A stretch of DNA of 64,000 nucleotides from Apostichopus japonicus (taxonomy: Eukaryota > Echinodermata > Holothuroidea > Aspidochirotida > Stichopodidae): contig NC_092577.1 in the NCBI RefSeq assembly GCF_037975245.1, forward strand, positions 33,252,398-33,316,397, read 5' to 3'. The notes under the pieces are model-generated. The model searched no databases. It saw only the letters and a program-made list of their open reading frames with translations, and was not told the origin of the DNA. How positions within the stretch are numbered: position 1 is the first letter of the stretch; every line of letters begins with the position of its first letter. Shown here piece after piece: positions 24,376 to 37,200 of the stretch. The position numbers and the translations under genes were made by a program.

Positions 24376-25165
24376 ATTTAATTCGACATTTTGCTGTATA
24401 GCGCTGTGGAGCTATATTTAGGTCTGACAGACTGTAAATGAAGCGGAACTGTATGTGCTTTGCTGTTGTTCCTTTTTTTCTCGTTCATACATCAGATTAG
24501 ATGCATCTCAAGTGCAAATTGAGCCTGCTATTCCGGTATTATTGTATATTCATTCCTCTACTACATCTTTTAAGAAACACTAGTTTCCTGGAATGAAATT
24601 AGCTAGAAAGTTATGTCAAAATTCTGATTTGACTTCTAAACAGTTACCGTTTTTAATCTGCCCTATGAAAACAGGTTCAGTTTCGTCAGATTGGGGGAGC
24701 GGTAATGATTTGCACGCAAAATGTAACTAACATGGAAGGGCGTAACTGGTGAGATCCACTTAAATTTGATTTTGTCTTACCAAGTTTAGGGTACTTAGAT
24801 GGATAATGGTGCTACCATTGGAGGTAGCTTTAGATCCAATAAAATCTCAATTTGTTCGAGTCTACCATATGTATATTTCTGTGTAATAATATTGCCATCA
24901 GTTGGGGTCTAAAGTGTGCGCAATGTGACGATGCAACCCTTTTCGCACACCCCTGTCACGTCTATAAATAATAATGTAAATGATAGTATAGCCTATACCG
25001 TTAAATTAATAAACCATTCAAATTTATTTGGGCTCGTTCCAATTGATGTAATGCCCCATGCACGAGTCTCATCTGCCATGACATAACCACCAATCATAAT
25101 CATTCACATTGTATTTGTAACATTTCACATTGGAACAGGCCTACCGTTCCTTCACTCACTCTACC
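24376..25165. other. Intergenic DNA with no recognised feature
   Basis: AT-rich sequence to the right of the tandem duplication. No gene, RNA or element termini were identified. Confidence 0.4.
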
Positions 25166-25167
25166 AG

Positions 25168-25345
25168 GAGCGAACATTAAAACGTGTTGAAAATATATTG
25201 AATGATGATTACCACCCAGCAGCTGATTATTTTAAGTTCCTGCCATCAGGCAAAAGAATGCGTAATTTTAAGGGTTCTAAAGATTTACTTACAGTTTTTA
25301 TCCTTCTGCTGTGAAGATATTCAATGCGCACCAAAACCGTTAAAT
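25168..25345 (+). pseudogene. LINE ORF2 C-terminal fragment
   Basis: The plus frame from 25168 reads ERTLKRVENILNDDYHPA, then YFKFLPSGKRMRNFKGSK, then degenerates and stops. This is the same C-terminal pattern as the fragment at 3985-4115. It is a dead 3' remnant of a non-LTR retrotransposon. The exact clade is not resolved. Confidence 0.55.
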
Positions 25346-25679
25346 AATTGTAAACTTTGTAGACTTTATATTGGATATGAGGGCATTTATATATTTCTGT
25401 ACGCTTTAATATTTTGTAGGTATATAGGTTTTCATATCTATGTGCATTATTATACGTCTTATTTGTTGTTTACAAATTTTAATGTTTTAAGCTCTTGTTA
25501 TCAACCAATTTCCATTGTATTTTTTTATGATTGGCTGAATATCTATCTATCTATCTATGTGAAATAAGAATAAGTAAATGCTGGACTACGAGGCCCAAAA
25601 GAGGACATGATAAAAAATATATATTACTTACGTTTGTAATGATACTACGTTTGTACTCCAATAATTATATTATTATATT

Positions 25680-26020
25680 ATATTATATATATATATAATA
25701 ATCATTATAAAATAATCATAATAAAATAGTACTTATATAACGCGTTCATCAGCAACGCTGCTCAAAGCGCGTTACAGGAATTGAAACAATTAATACACAG
25801 TAAACATTTAAAATACAGGAAACAATCAAAAGCAAATAGTACAAAAAATATCGCCTTAAAGGTATATACCCTAAAACCTATAAAAAGGATAGAAAAATAA
25901 ATTAAAGCTATGGTGATACAAAAAAAAAAATACTTTACAGGAATTGAAACAATTAATATACAGTGAACATTTAAAATACAGGAAACATTCAAAAGCAAAT
26001 AGTGGAAAAATATCGCCTAT
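25680..26020 (-). repeat. Retroelement 3' tail with a ~160-bp tandem duplication
   Basis: On the minus strand, GTAACGCGCTTTGAGCAGCG runs into a TATATAAGTACTATTTTATT tail, resembling SINE/LINE 3' ends. Next to it, a segment starting ACAGGAATTGAAACAATTAA (25775) is repeated at 25937 with few differences. No coding capacity. Confidence 0.5.
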
Positions 26021-26980
26021 ATCGTCTATATATATGTATATCAATATCTCACGGTCTATATTATAGTTGCTGAGTTATTTCCAATGAAAGAAGTTGTTCA
26101 CTGTTGATGAGCTTATGTGGTATGTCTGAGCCTAATTATTTGGAAGTTGTTCTTTTCTCGTTTGAAGGATAAGAGAGGTCGGACCATTGTATATCACGAC
26201 TGTGCGTAGTCAATTGAATATAATTTGTTGATGTTTTCATGGCAAATTTGATAATTTTCGATGACGTGTACCAATTTATAACAAAAAATATATACATAGA
26301 AACGAGAATGAAAACCCACTAAAAAACATTACTGATGCATGCACCAATACGTTTACTGATAAAAAATATTATTTACTCAATTATAAATATTGGTTTAGTG
26401 CTCTATCATAAAAGATTAGGTTAACAATTCAAATTTCATAATAAGTAAGAAATCAATTGAATTGGATATCTTCTATAGCTGGTCATATAACTTGGTTACA
26501 ATATCGCAACTGTAATGGAGCCATCAAAGTGATATCAAAACAACCATTTCCACGAATACGCTTCTTCTGTCAGCAAATCATGTTCTAAGAACAAATGGGT
26601 TTGACACAACTGTTTGTTATTCGATATAGCGGTGCTGATGTGTTTACTCATTGCAAGTTATGTAAATGACCTTAACCCAATCCCGGTTGCAGGGCATAAT
26701 CTACAGAGTTTGAAGACTGCGACAACCCATGTCATAACGTCTGATTACTGATCGATAATGGGAATTTTCAAAAAAACAAACGCAGGCCACCCAGTGCAGC
26801 GGTTTTGCAAACGGTAGACTCACGGCCTCATGATATTTCACGTGGACTGGACAACGATCCTACAAGACCTTTCAGAATCGATCCCCAGAATGCATCAAAA
26901 CTAACTTGACTTATCGGCTAAATGTAAAAAAAAAATCAAACGATATCCGAAAATTGTAGATACATTTATCGACGTCTAAA
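26020..26980. other. Intergenic DNA with no recognised feature
   Basis: AT-rich sequence between two retroelement remnants. No open frame with a domain, RNA gene or element terminus was found. Confidence 0.4.
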
Positions 26981-26989
26981 AAACAAAGT

Positions 26990-27168
26990 GGACTTCAGAG
27001 GAGAAACTGCATGTCCGACAACGTGACGGATTGGATCGACTTGGACATGCCAGACCTGCTCGTTACTGCTGCTAACAGATCTGAATGGAGGACGATGTCA
27101 GCTTCAACCGCCATGTCTCCCCGACGACTTCAAAGTCATGGGACTGAATTGATTGATTGAATTGAAAA
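26990..27168 (+). pseudogene. Retrotransposon ORF 3' fragment
   Basis: One plus frame reads SDNVTDWIDLDMPDLLVTAA, continues NRSEWRTMSASTAMSPRR and ends at a stop near 27168. The DW.....L.....A.....R..WR pattern is characteristic of the C-terminus of invertebrate LINE ORF2 proteins. Upstream domains are absent. The clade is not resolved. Confidence 0.55.
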
Positions 27169-27189
27169 CAAAGTCCCGAGATTCAGCGA

Positions 27190-29995
27190 AAAACCTTCAA
27201 GATCAACTTTTGGGTCTGGTTTTCAAAAAAATACCAGTCCATTCCATCTTTCTTTGTTGTGTGTGAGAAGTTAGAGGTAAATGGCGATGAAAATAAAGAC
27301 ACCACAGAACTTCTTCCCGATATTATTGATATTGATGATATTATTGATGATATTATTGAATTTATAGTTGATACAAATTCCGTGTGGTTCAGAAGAGAAA
27401 TACAAGTTTGAAGAATAAATACATTGCATTTTTCCTTCATGTTCAGAATAAATATGCAACCGATTAGGGTGCACGTCTTCTGCTATGCAAATGGATCGTG
27501 TTCACAATCAATCGGTGTTTGCAACGTCACAGTGAAACAACTTGTTTACTTAAACATGCAATATGATAGAAGGGATCTAATTGGCGGATTAAAATTTGTT
27601 TGTTGCAAATGGATATTTGAGATTACCTTCATGCATGTCATAAAGTTACCAAAATGAAACCGATCTGACATGCTGGTAAAATGTATCTATGAGGAAACAA
27701 TCTCCTCAAGGAGATTTTGTCAAGAGTCCAAAACAGAAAATTGATTTTCTAATGGTCTAGAATTTACGAGCGCTTACTCCTTACTCATTAACTAACGCCA
27801 ATGTTGAATTTTGTACACGGAGTACTCGATCAACCATGATGATATTGAGTAGATCTTGTATAAGTTATTCAATTGTGTATAACGATAATGTTCAGTTTCT
27901 ACTTACGCAATGTACAACAACAATATTGAGTTTTAATGAAAGATAATGTTGATCTTTGTAAACTAGAAGCTTTCAATCTTTTCGATTATAATGAAATTCT
28001 ACATAACTACAAAAGTATGAGCCTACATTTTGCCACCCGGTTAATGTTCGTATGGTATCTACCCAATTTGGAACATTACGTCAACAAGACGTACTTAGGC
28101 TCCAGTACCAGTTAGCAGTGGTATGTTTGAATTCCTCAAGGGTCTATAATGGGCTGTTTTATGTTCCATTTATATCAATCATCTTGATAATATCTATCGG
28201 AAGGTTCCTATTCGAAGAAGAGCTTACAAAATGATTAAAAAAAAAAACATGCTAAATCAAATCACTAGTAAAACAAGACAGTCTGCTTTCACCCGATAGA
28301 TACCAAAGATTTATTTCTTTTACTTTAATATACAACATCAAGATGATCCCCAACATCATAATAGATATATTTGATGGTACCTAACACCCTTAATGTGATA
28401 TTACTAAAAGCAAAATAAAGTTATTTTACATGATAAATGTTATTTTACACAATGAGATTTAGACGAGACATTTTTGCGTCGTTTCGTATGCAGTTTATGA
28501 ACAGTGCTTACATTGGTACCTTAATATCATGCCAAATTACATAAACTATGCTATTTTTTGTCACTTCTGTGATTATTCTCTCTCTCTCTTTCCAACTCTC
28601 TCCCTCTTTTTCTTGAAAGGTAAATCATTCTTCGTCAAGATAAAAATCAGGTTTCGGTTGAACTTCAAGTTTTTGTCCATATAGCCAACTAGCACGACGC
28701 TTCTTGACGTTCAGCTGTAAGTTGGTAACTGGTAGGAAATCCAGTCACCTCACATTAGGAACGACTCAGGACTGTCAATGCTAAACCTACAGATAGTACA
28801 CTGAAGTTCACGTCACCACTTTAGGAACTACACACATTTTCCATATGAGTAACAAATTGGATAACAAATCGTACGAAACTGTTACTCGTAATGCGTTATC
28901 ATGACATGTTGAAATATAATATATAATTTCCGGAGTTATGCTTCACTACTACTGACACATTTCACTCGATCCCGTGAGGCCGTTAAAATTAGGTACTCAG
29001 TACATGAAAAAGTCAAATTCCTGCATGATCCCAAAGAAATAAGAGATGTAAGACCGGAGACGCCTCAATAGCTATTGCAAGATGTCCTTTAATGTTGTTG
29101 TTGGATTAAATCACATATAAGTTTAGGTCACTTATATTGTGTCGTGTCTCTCAACAAAGTACGAACGATTCACGTTGATGTTGGCGGCATGGCAACAAAT
29201 TGCAAAATTATCCCAAATTCTCACTTTGCTGCTTTTAAGTCTTCCAGTAAGTTTGCAATCGCGGTGACAATCTTCTTTACATGTTTCTCAATTCCTTCAT
29301 CAGCCTTGCTGTCTTTTTATCTTTCTTTTTCGTGTTGTGAAAAGCTAAAGGTAAATGTCAACTTGATGACGGCTTCGCCTCAGAAAAATTTCCCGTTTTC
29401 AAAGATATCATGAAAATTATGGTTAATACAACATTCAGTGTGGTTCAGAAGAGAATTGTAACTTTGAAGAATAAATACATTGCATTTTTCCTTCATGCGC
29501 GCCAGAAGAATAAATATGCAAATGATTAGGGTGCACGTCTTCTGCTATTCAAATGGATCGTTTTTACATTCAATCCGTGTTAACAACGTTACAGTGAAAC
29601 AATATGCTAATAAACTGTAATTGTTTACTTAAACATGCAATATGTAATATACAACACCAAGATAATCCCCATCACCATAAGGAGTATAATTTACCGTACA
29701 CGACACCCTTATGTGATATTATTTAAGGAAAAATAAAGCTATATTACAGCATCATTGTTATCTTACACAAATGGACCTTAGCCAGAACGAAAGAGACATT
29801 TTCCCGTCGTTTCGTATGCCGTTTAGGAACAGTGCTTACATTGGAAACTTAATATCATGCCAAATGACATAAGCTTTGCTATTCCCTGTCACTTATGTGA
29901 TTTATCCTTTCTCTCCCTCCAACTCTCTCTTCATCTTGAAACGTAGTTCATCAAAGGTCAAGACAGAAATCAGCCTTCGGCTGAACTTCAAGCAA
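27190..29995. repeat. Nested duplication left of receptor 4
   Basis: Contains sub-blocks in the order X (27190-28235), Y (28320-28670), Z (28670-29150), X' (29150-29640, partial) and Y' (29640-29995). X' and Y' are diverged repeats of X and Y. Z and X recur right of receptor 4 at 32400-34135. Short open frames in X' and its partner are similar only because the DNA is duplicated; indels shift the frame between copies. Confidence 0.75.
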
Positions 29996-30409
29996 CACGG
30001 TGACGTTTAAGAGCATTACAAAATTATGGGTACTTAGGAGCAAAGAATTTTATTGGTACATCGATAACGGGAATTACCAAAAAATAATCACAAAAGTATT
30101 TCAAAAAAAAATTATTTCAAAATGATCAAATAGAAAAAAACAACAACAATTGGAACATTGGAAAAGTGAAAAGAGGAAAACGGCAGACCAATGTGAGAGT
30201 GAGATGAAAGGAAGCCGAAGATTATAATTAGCTGCTGCTGAAGATGAAAGGACTGCAAGAAATCTTCCGTGTAGAACAGTATAACAAAGATTAGAAAGCA
30301 ATGAAGATGACGTAGTGAAAACTGAGAACAAATGGGTGGTTAGAAAGGAAAAGGCAAGCAAAGTGGACAATCAGAACGTTTGACTACAGCTACAGGAGAT
30401 ATTTTGGTT
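29996..30409. other. Downstream flank of receptor 4
   Basis: A-rich on the plus strand (30100-30370). No gene recognised. It would hold the 3' untranslated region of receptor 4. Confidence 0.4.
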
Positions 30410-31528
30410 TCAGATATTGAGGCTAGTTTCTAGTGAACCCTTCGTGGTCGTCGATGGGACCTCATAACCCGAATTCCTCTTGCAAAATTTAGCAAATCGT
30501 CTCACAAATGGGAATGTTTCTACAAATGCCTGTCGATAAATCGATCCAAACATGTTGTAGATAAGAGGATTTAGTAATGAATTTAACAAAGTCACGACAG
30601 CTATGAAGCAAATGTAGTGTTTCGAAACGTTACCTTTATCATCAATTCCCAAGTTAAAATAAACGCAAGTAAAAATGTCTTGTAGTATCACGCAGATACA
30701 GAACACAGCAGTATTAACAAAGACCATGATTGTCAAGTTACGTTGTTCTCTAATATGCAGTCTCTCTGATTCGTCACCTACGTTTGGGAGTTTTCCTAGC
30801 TTTCTATAAATCATCAGAGAAAGTGTAACGGATATAATCACTGCTAGGATTTCAGATGCGACCAAAACATAACTGAAGATCTTTACCGCGGTATCTACAG
30901 TCAATTGGTGGTGAAACGGTGTGCCCAACAGTTGTAGTTGAAAGTGAACAAGATCAGATTGGCAGAGTTTGATAATTTCCCATTTTGGATGCACAAGAAA
31001 AACGAGCATGAAGACAACACATGTACACACAATAAGGAAAGCACAAATGGTAATTGCAAAAATGTAGCAGGAACGAACTTTCATTGTAGCCTGATTGACG
31101 TATTTCATGGGGTTACTGATGGCCTGGTATCGTTCAGTGGTTACTAGTGTAATACAAATACAAGATATAAATTGAAAAGGGAATCGAAATAATAAAACTA
31201 AACTTTCATGAAGAGTTATTAGATATTTACTTGAGTCTATCAGCCAGCGAAGACTGATGAATATGTAACACACCGATATCAGTGCATCGATAACAGAGAG
31301 TGTCACTAACAAGATTCTGAGATTAGTTTTTCTGAGTTTGGGGTGTTTCGCGACTGTTATCAGAAAAATGAAATTAGAAATAAATCCAAGAAGACCAAAT
31401 ATTAATGTGGACACCGACAGTTTCAGAACATACTCAAGTATCGATTTGGAATCTTCACATGTTTCAAGTGGGTAAGAATCATGTGAATAAGTCATTTTAA
31501 TATCACTTTGGTATTCTTGTACAGTCAT
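30410..31528 (-). CDS. Intronless rhodopsin-class GPCR, paralogue 4 (most divergent)
   Basis: A 372-residue single-exon receptor. The first ATG is at 31528; an alternative in-frame ATG at 31495 (residue 12) would still keep the N-terminal cysteine. Seven hydrophobic segments are present. E132-R-Y134 and N320-P-L-I-Y324 are conserved; D81 marks helix 2. As in the others, the helix-3 cysteine at the extracellular end and the CWxP motif are absent, while C24 and C189 are kept. Family signatures include RFPFQF in helix 3, YRKLGKLP in the third intracellular loop, VNTAVFC in helix 6 and TLLNSLLNPLIYNMFGSIYRQAF in helix 7 and beyond, close to paralogues 1-3. The C-tail is Thr/Ser-rich. Ligand unknown. 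It is flanked on both sides by copies of a local duplication. Confidence 0.9.
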   Translation of the reverse strand: MTVQEYQSDIKMTYSHDSYPLETCEDSKSILEYVLKLSVSTLIFGLLGFISNFIFLITVAKHPKLRKTNLRILLVTLSVIDALISVCYIFISLRWLIDSSKYLITLHESLVLLFRFPFQFISCICITLVTTERYQAISNPMKYVNQATMKVRSCYIFAITICAFLIVCTCVVFMLVFLVHPKWEIIKLCQSDLVHFQLQLLGTPFHHQLTVDTAVKIFSYVLVASEILAVIISVTLSLMIYRKLGKLPNVGDESERLHIREQRNLTIMVFVNTAVFCICVILQDIFTCVYFNLGIDDKGNVSKHYICFIAVVTLLNSLLNPLIYNMFGSIYRQAFVETFPFVRRFAKFCKRNSGYEVPSTTTKGSLETSLNI

Positions 31529-32400
31529 AATGTCAATTTATTTATCCGGTCAATATGTGTTTCCACCAGTTTGCTCGAAAAAGTACCTCGTTAAGTTCTT
31601 CCGAAATGAAATTCTCGGATCTATCACATTGAGCACTGCAACATATTCCGTCGGAATATTTGTCGCTTACCGGTCGACTAAATAGGTAGTATATGGTGAC
31701 TACAAGTCTGATATAACGACTACAATGCTTTCAAAATTGAAACGAGAAATGATTTGGCTTCTAATAGTTACCGAACTTCTAATGTCCAGAGCGTTGGGGT
31801 AACTTTTTGTTTTCAAATGTTGATAAAGTGGAGGATTGAACGAAAGTATTTTTTCGTAACTGCACTTGGTAAACCAACTTTAGCAATGCTTGTCTTGGGT
31901 ATCAATTTAAATGAGTGAGGTACTATGTAAAGGAACGTAAACTGGTGCTTTTAGTTTGTTGTACTATAACACAATTAAATGTGATGAGTGGAAAACCTTT
32001 AATATCCAACATAATTAAGACGGTATAACCTGTAAGTGGAATATTATGACAACAATGTTCTCATCGATACATTCGTATACAGTTCATTATTTAATCAGGT
32101 ACTAGTTCTGAAGTTTCATTTTAGATTGGAACTTCCTCTTTTGGAGAATTCCTAGGAGAATTTTGTTTACTTAATTCACCAACGGCTGATGTGTGCTCTG
32201 TTGGACGAATAAACTGTGACTTCACCGAAGAACTTCCACACTTTCTAATTGCAGTTGCCAAAACTACGACTTTTATAACAATTAAATTTGGTAATGATGT
32301 AGTTACGATCTCCCAAAAGAAATCAAAAAGATACCGGTAAGAAATTATGACCAGCTTATTGTCAGTAATGCAGTCACATCACGTCTTCAGCTCCTCAAAT
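31529..32400. other. Upstream region of receptor 4
   Basis: No coding sequence or repeat with known ends. Expected to contain the receptor 4 promoter; no element assigned. Confidence 0.35.
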
Positions 32401-34135
32401 GATTTACGTTTTCGTCCATAAAAGCCAAGTTGACACGACGCTTCTTGGCGTTCAGATGTACGTATATACACGCTGTAAGTTGGTAAATTATACGAAATCC
32501 AGTCACCTCACATTAGACACGACTCAGGACTGTCAATGTTAAACTTACAGATAAATACACTGAAGTTCACGTCACCACTTTAGGAACTACACACATTTTC
32601 CATATGAGTAACAAATTGGATAACAAATCGTACGAAACTGTTACTCGTAATGCGTTATCATGACATGTTGAAATATAATATATAATTTCCGGAGTTATGC
32701 TTCACTACTACTGACACATTTCACTCGATCCCGTGAGGCCGTTAAAATTAGGTACTCAGTACATGAAAAAGTCAAATTCCTGCATGATCCCAAAGAAATA
32801 AGAGATGTAAGACCGGAGACGCCTCAATAGCTATTGCAAGATGTCCTTTAATGTTGTTGTTGGATTAAATCACATATAAGTTTAGGTCACTTATATTGTG
32901 TCGTGTCTTTCAACAAAGTACGAACGATTCACGTTGAAGTTGGCGGCATGGCAATAAATTGCAAAATTACCCCAAATTCTCACTTTGCTGCTTTTAAGTC
33001 TTCCGATAAGTTTGTAACCGAGGTGACAATCTTCTTACATGTTCTTCAATTCCTTCATCTGCCTTGCTGTCATTTTATCTTTCTTTTTCGTGTGTGTGAA
33101 AAGTTAAAGGTAAATGTCAACTTGATGACGGCTTCGCCTCAGAAAAACTTCCCGTTTTCGATGATACCATTAAAATGATGGTTAATACAACATTCAGTGT
33201 GGTTCAGAAGAGAAATGCAACTTTGAAGAATAAAAACATTGCATTTTTCCTTCATGCGCACCAGAAGAATAAATATGCAACCGTTTATGGTGCACGTCTT
33301 CTGCTATGTAAATGGATCGTGTTTACATTCAATCGTTACAGTGAAATAACCTGCTATTAAATTGTAATTGTTTACTTAGACATGCAATATGATCGGAAAG
33401 ATTATCCAACCTAATTGGCCGATTAAAATTTGTTTGTTGCAAAATGATATTTGAGACGACAATCGTGCATGTCATATAGTTACCAAAATGAAACCGATCT
33501 GAGATGTCAGCTGATAGAAAGGATCAGTGAGAAAACATTATCCTCGAGGCGATTTCATCAAGAACATAAAACTATTTTTTTTTCTTATGGTATTGAATGT
33601 ACGAACACTCAATCCTTACTCATTAACCAACGCCAATATTGAATTTTGTACACGGAGTACTCGATCAACCATGATGATGTTGACTATATCTTGTAAAGGT
33701 TATTTAATTATGTTAAGCGATAATGTTCAGTTTCTACTTACGTAATGTACAACAATAATGTTGAGTTTTAATGAAAGACAATGTTGATTTTTTGTAAACT
33801 ATAGAAGCTTTCAATCTTTTCGATCATAATGAAATTCTACATAACTACAAAAGTATGAGCCTACATTTTGACAATGTTCGTATTGTATCTACCCAATATG
33901 AAACATTACGTCAACGAGACGTACTCAGATCCAGTACCAGTTAGCAGTGATACGTTTGAATTCCTCAAGGGTCTATAATGGGCTGTTTATGTGCCATTTA
34001 TATGAATCATCTTGATAATGTCTATCGAAATGTTCTTACTCGAAGAAGATCGAGCTTACAAAATGATTCAACATAATGGTAATAAAATCAATGGTAAAAC
34101 AAAATATCTGCTTCAGTTCGGAGCGATGAAATAAA
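32400..34135. repeat. Nested duplication right of receptor 4 (blocks Z and X)
   Basis: Z (32400-32908) repeats 28670-29149; 353 bp (32556-32908 with 28797-29149) appear identical base for base. X (32909-34135) repeats 27190-28235 and 29150-29640 with many substitutions and indels. The sharp change in similarity at 32909 suggests recent gene conversion or a second, younger duplication. Confidence 0.8.
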
Positions 34136-34906
34136 AAGGTAACCTCCTTAAATGAAGACCTATTCATGAACAGCAATCAAGAATTAGCTAGCCTGGGTTA
34201 TAGTGGGGTAGGCTGCCTTTAGCTTGCCCCCTGAGGAATTTTTAGCCGAACGAAACAGGGACAGAATGAAAAAAAGTGTCAAAAGAACAAAATAGTAGAT
34301 ACGATATATATCATTCTGGGTATGCTTCTTGTTTTTATAGCTCGGCCTGATCTGTTTCTGACCTGGCTTTCCCTTATTAGCCTTATGGAGCATAACAATT
34401 AACGAGATACTGAACAGGTTAACTTTGATTCAGTGATGGACACTTTTTGTATAAGTTGCCTACGTCGTGTGTTGCTGTCTTTAATAAAGCTCAGCATCTC
34501 CAATGGGTAAAGCCTATAGAGATATGAGTCCTCCTTCCGACCCCCACCCCCCCCCCCCACCTCCAAAGACACACCACTTCCGGGACGATTCCTACTTCGC
34601 TGCTGATCTCTGGTGAACCGTATATTATCTTGCTGCAGAACATTTTGTTTATTTGGACAGATTTGTTGCCGTTAGTTGATAATAAAGCGCAAGCATAAAC
34701 ATGGACTCCCCTAACTCCCCCGCCCCCACCCTCAGCTTCTTCACAGCTATGCTGATACGTTATAACGTCGTGTTGACGTTTCCCGAGAGTTCAGCCCATT
34801 CTTAATGCAGCAATATGTTGCTAAGTAGTTATGCGAAACAATGCACACATCTATAAACGGGTTGAATTTAGTGGTCAATTTTGTTATCTATCTCCAAAAC
34901 TTTGCA
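34136..34906. other. Region upstream of SF3B6
   Basis: Contains a C-rich tract near 34540-34560 and no gene. The SF3B6 promoter and 5' untranslated region should lie at its right end; no TATA box is visible just upstream of the ATG. Confidence 0.4.
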
Positions 34907-37200
34907 ATGGCGATGCAAGCTGCTCGACGACAGGGGGTAAGTTTTTAACCAAAGGTCACCTTTTTTAAGACAAACAAATTATTCTAAGGTTTCTATCTGA
35001 ATAATATTAGAGAAATATCAAAATGAATGTAACTTTGTGTATTGTTTTGACCTTTTCTTCCGATACAAAAAAAGATCGATTGGAAAGTGTAATCAAAAGG
35101 CGCATCCTAACGTTAGGCTACAGTAGGCCTAGCCTACTACGGTGGAAAACGGTAATTTCGCGTGTTCCCTAATTACGCGTACAGTAGGCTAGGCTAATGT
35201 GAAATACTTACAGGTATGTAGCTGCAATGATATACTGGATGCTACTCATAAAGACACCATAGTTGCTGCGTTCGTTACTCAAATTGCAATCGCAATTTTC
35301 ATCTACAAAGATCTACGAAAATTCCTATGTGTGAAACTAGGAAACACCAGTTCTGTATGTTTAGACATTTTATCGGATCATTTCACTCATAATAGTAGGC
35401 TAGGCCTAAACTTCAATGCATTTGCAAGTATAATTCTCTCTCTTTATGAGAGAATTTGGTCAAACCATCTATGAAACCACAATGCTACAGCACGGGATAG
35501 AACTTTATATCGGCTACAGTAGACTGTTATCTGTGGCAGAGACACTGTCCAGCTGGGGTTCTCACGTAATTCATCAGCATAGGTCAGAGAGAAACATTGG
35601 TTGGAACAAAGTGAGAGAAAACCCCAAAGCCAGTAACATTACCAGAGAAAAAAGTATGAGTCCCAGGGATGCAAGTCCCCTAAAAAAATTGTGTCCCATA
35701 AAAGAAAGTTTCCGTCCCGATCGAACACCAACTGTGTTTATTGTAATTTACCTATTTTCATTACTTGCACAGGTGAGACTACCCCCTGAAGTAAATCGGA
35801 TCCTTTATGTCAGAAATCTACCCTACAAGATCACCGCCGAAGAAATGTACGATATCTTTGGAAAGTATGGAGGCATCAGACAAATAAGAGTGTGAGTACC
35901 TGATTATAATCTTAGAGCTAAGGCAGTGAACATGTACAGAACTTTAGTTGAAGCTACAAATGTGCGTTCCTGTACATAGTAAATATGACCAGAGTGATTC
36001 CGATATCATGATACAATTGATTGTACAGTACAGTTAACAGGTGCTGTGTGGTTGTACAATTGAAACACACAGTACCTCACAACCATGCACAGATATATAG
36101 ATGAACTATACTTGTGGTTAAAACTTTTCAGCTTGTTGCATGTATGTTTGGCTTGTTACAGTGTGAGAAATCTAGATGTAAACTGGGATTATTTCCAATG
36201 TTAAGGATTCTTTTTTCTGGGTCTCAGATAAACTGCATTTGTGATTCAGGAAAAACTATAATGAATGAGAGGCAGTGACTCACTGCTATTTTACAAGGAC
36301 CAGGTTCTTTGAAAACAGCACTACAGATTGAGTAATGCAACCCTCTTTAATGATCTCTCTTACAGAGGAAACACAGCAGAGACGAAGGGCACAGCGTATG
36401 TTGTTTACGAAGACATATTTGATGCCAAAAATGCCTGCGACCATTTATCTGGATTTAACGTCTGTGGTCGTTACCTTGTTGTCCTTTACTACCAAGCCAA
36501 TAGGGTGAGTTTTTGTTTTTTTTGGAGGGGGGGAGGGCGGAACACCGACTTAAGCCTATAAAAGTACCTTTCTACATCTTCTAAAGTTTGCAGACCAATA
36601 TTTTGTCCCAAAAGTATTCTGCAAACTAATTTTTGTTTGTAAAATATTTTCTGTTCTCTATTTGCACCAGCAAATCAAAGCCTTCCCTTGTAAAATACAA
36701 AGCAATAGTGAAGACTGTGTAATCTTCTTGTTGATAAATGTTTCCCACTGATATGTGTATACACATTTTATGACCAAACTTCCAATCCCACAGGCATTTT
36801 AACCTGGGCCTCTTGCTCTACCTAAAATGTGTATACCACTCTTACCACAGCATACTGGGTTGTAGACACTGTCGTTGCCAATAGTATCAAAACGATTACA
36901 GACAGCCCTTTCTTGTTGGTAAACCCTATATAATGAATGCTTAATGGGAAGGGTGGGGGGGGGGTGGCAGAGAGTACCGGTCAGAAGGTACTGTACGACA
37001 GTACTGTATCTTGCGTAACATATAAGAAAAGATCTAGTCCTGCTTTAAGCTTAACTCATGTTACTGCTTCGAGTTGTAACTCATCATCCCCTTTATCCTC
37101 TCTACAGGCATTTAAGAAGATTGATCAGGACAAGAAACAAGCTGAACTCGACAAAATGAAAGCAAAGTACGGTCTCAGCACACCGGAAGTTGCCAAGTGA
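34907..37200 (+). CDS. SF3B6: Splicing factor 3B subunit 6 (p14), complete
   Basis: Coding exons are 34907-34936, 35773-35891, 36366-36504 and 37108-37200, giving 126 residues; the human protein has 125. All junctions obey GT-AG and phases match. The protein begins [10 protein letters not shown] and is nearly superimposable on vertebrate p14. The RRM spans about 18-95, with RNP2 at 20-27 (ILYVRNLP, Y22 being the residue known to contact the branch-point adenosine) and RNP1 at 57-64 (KGTAYVVY). The lysine-rich C-terminal helix ([14 protein letters not shown]) follows. In the U2 snRNP SF3b complex it binds SF3B1 near the branch site. The first exon encodes only ten residues, so it is easily missed. 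It is convergent with DLAT. Confidence 0.96.

Noticed and set aside
29144-33178. Similar short frames at 29144-29413 and 32903-33178 as a small gene family
   Set aside because: Their starts are GTG, and indels shift the frame between copies in the middle; similarity follows from duplicated DNA.
35446-35895. 149-codon frame extending upstream of SF3B6 exon 2
   Set aside because: Intron 1 happens to stay open; the acceptor at 35771-35772 and the match to p14 define the exon start, and the first exon is at 34907.
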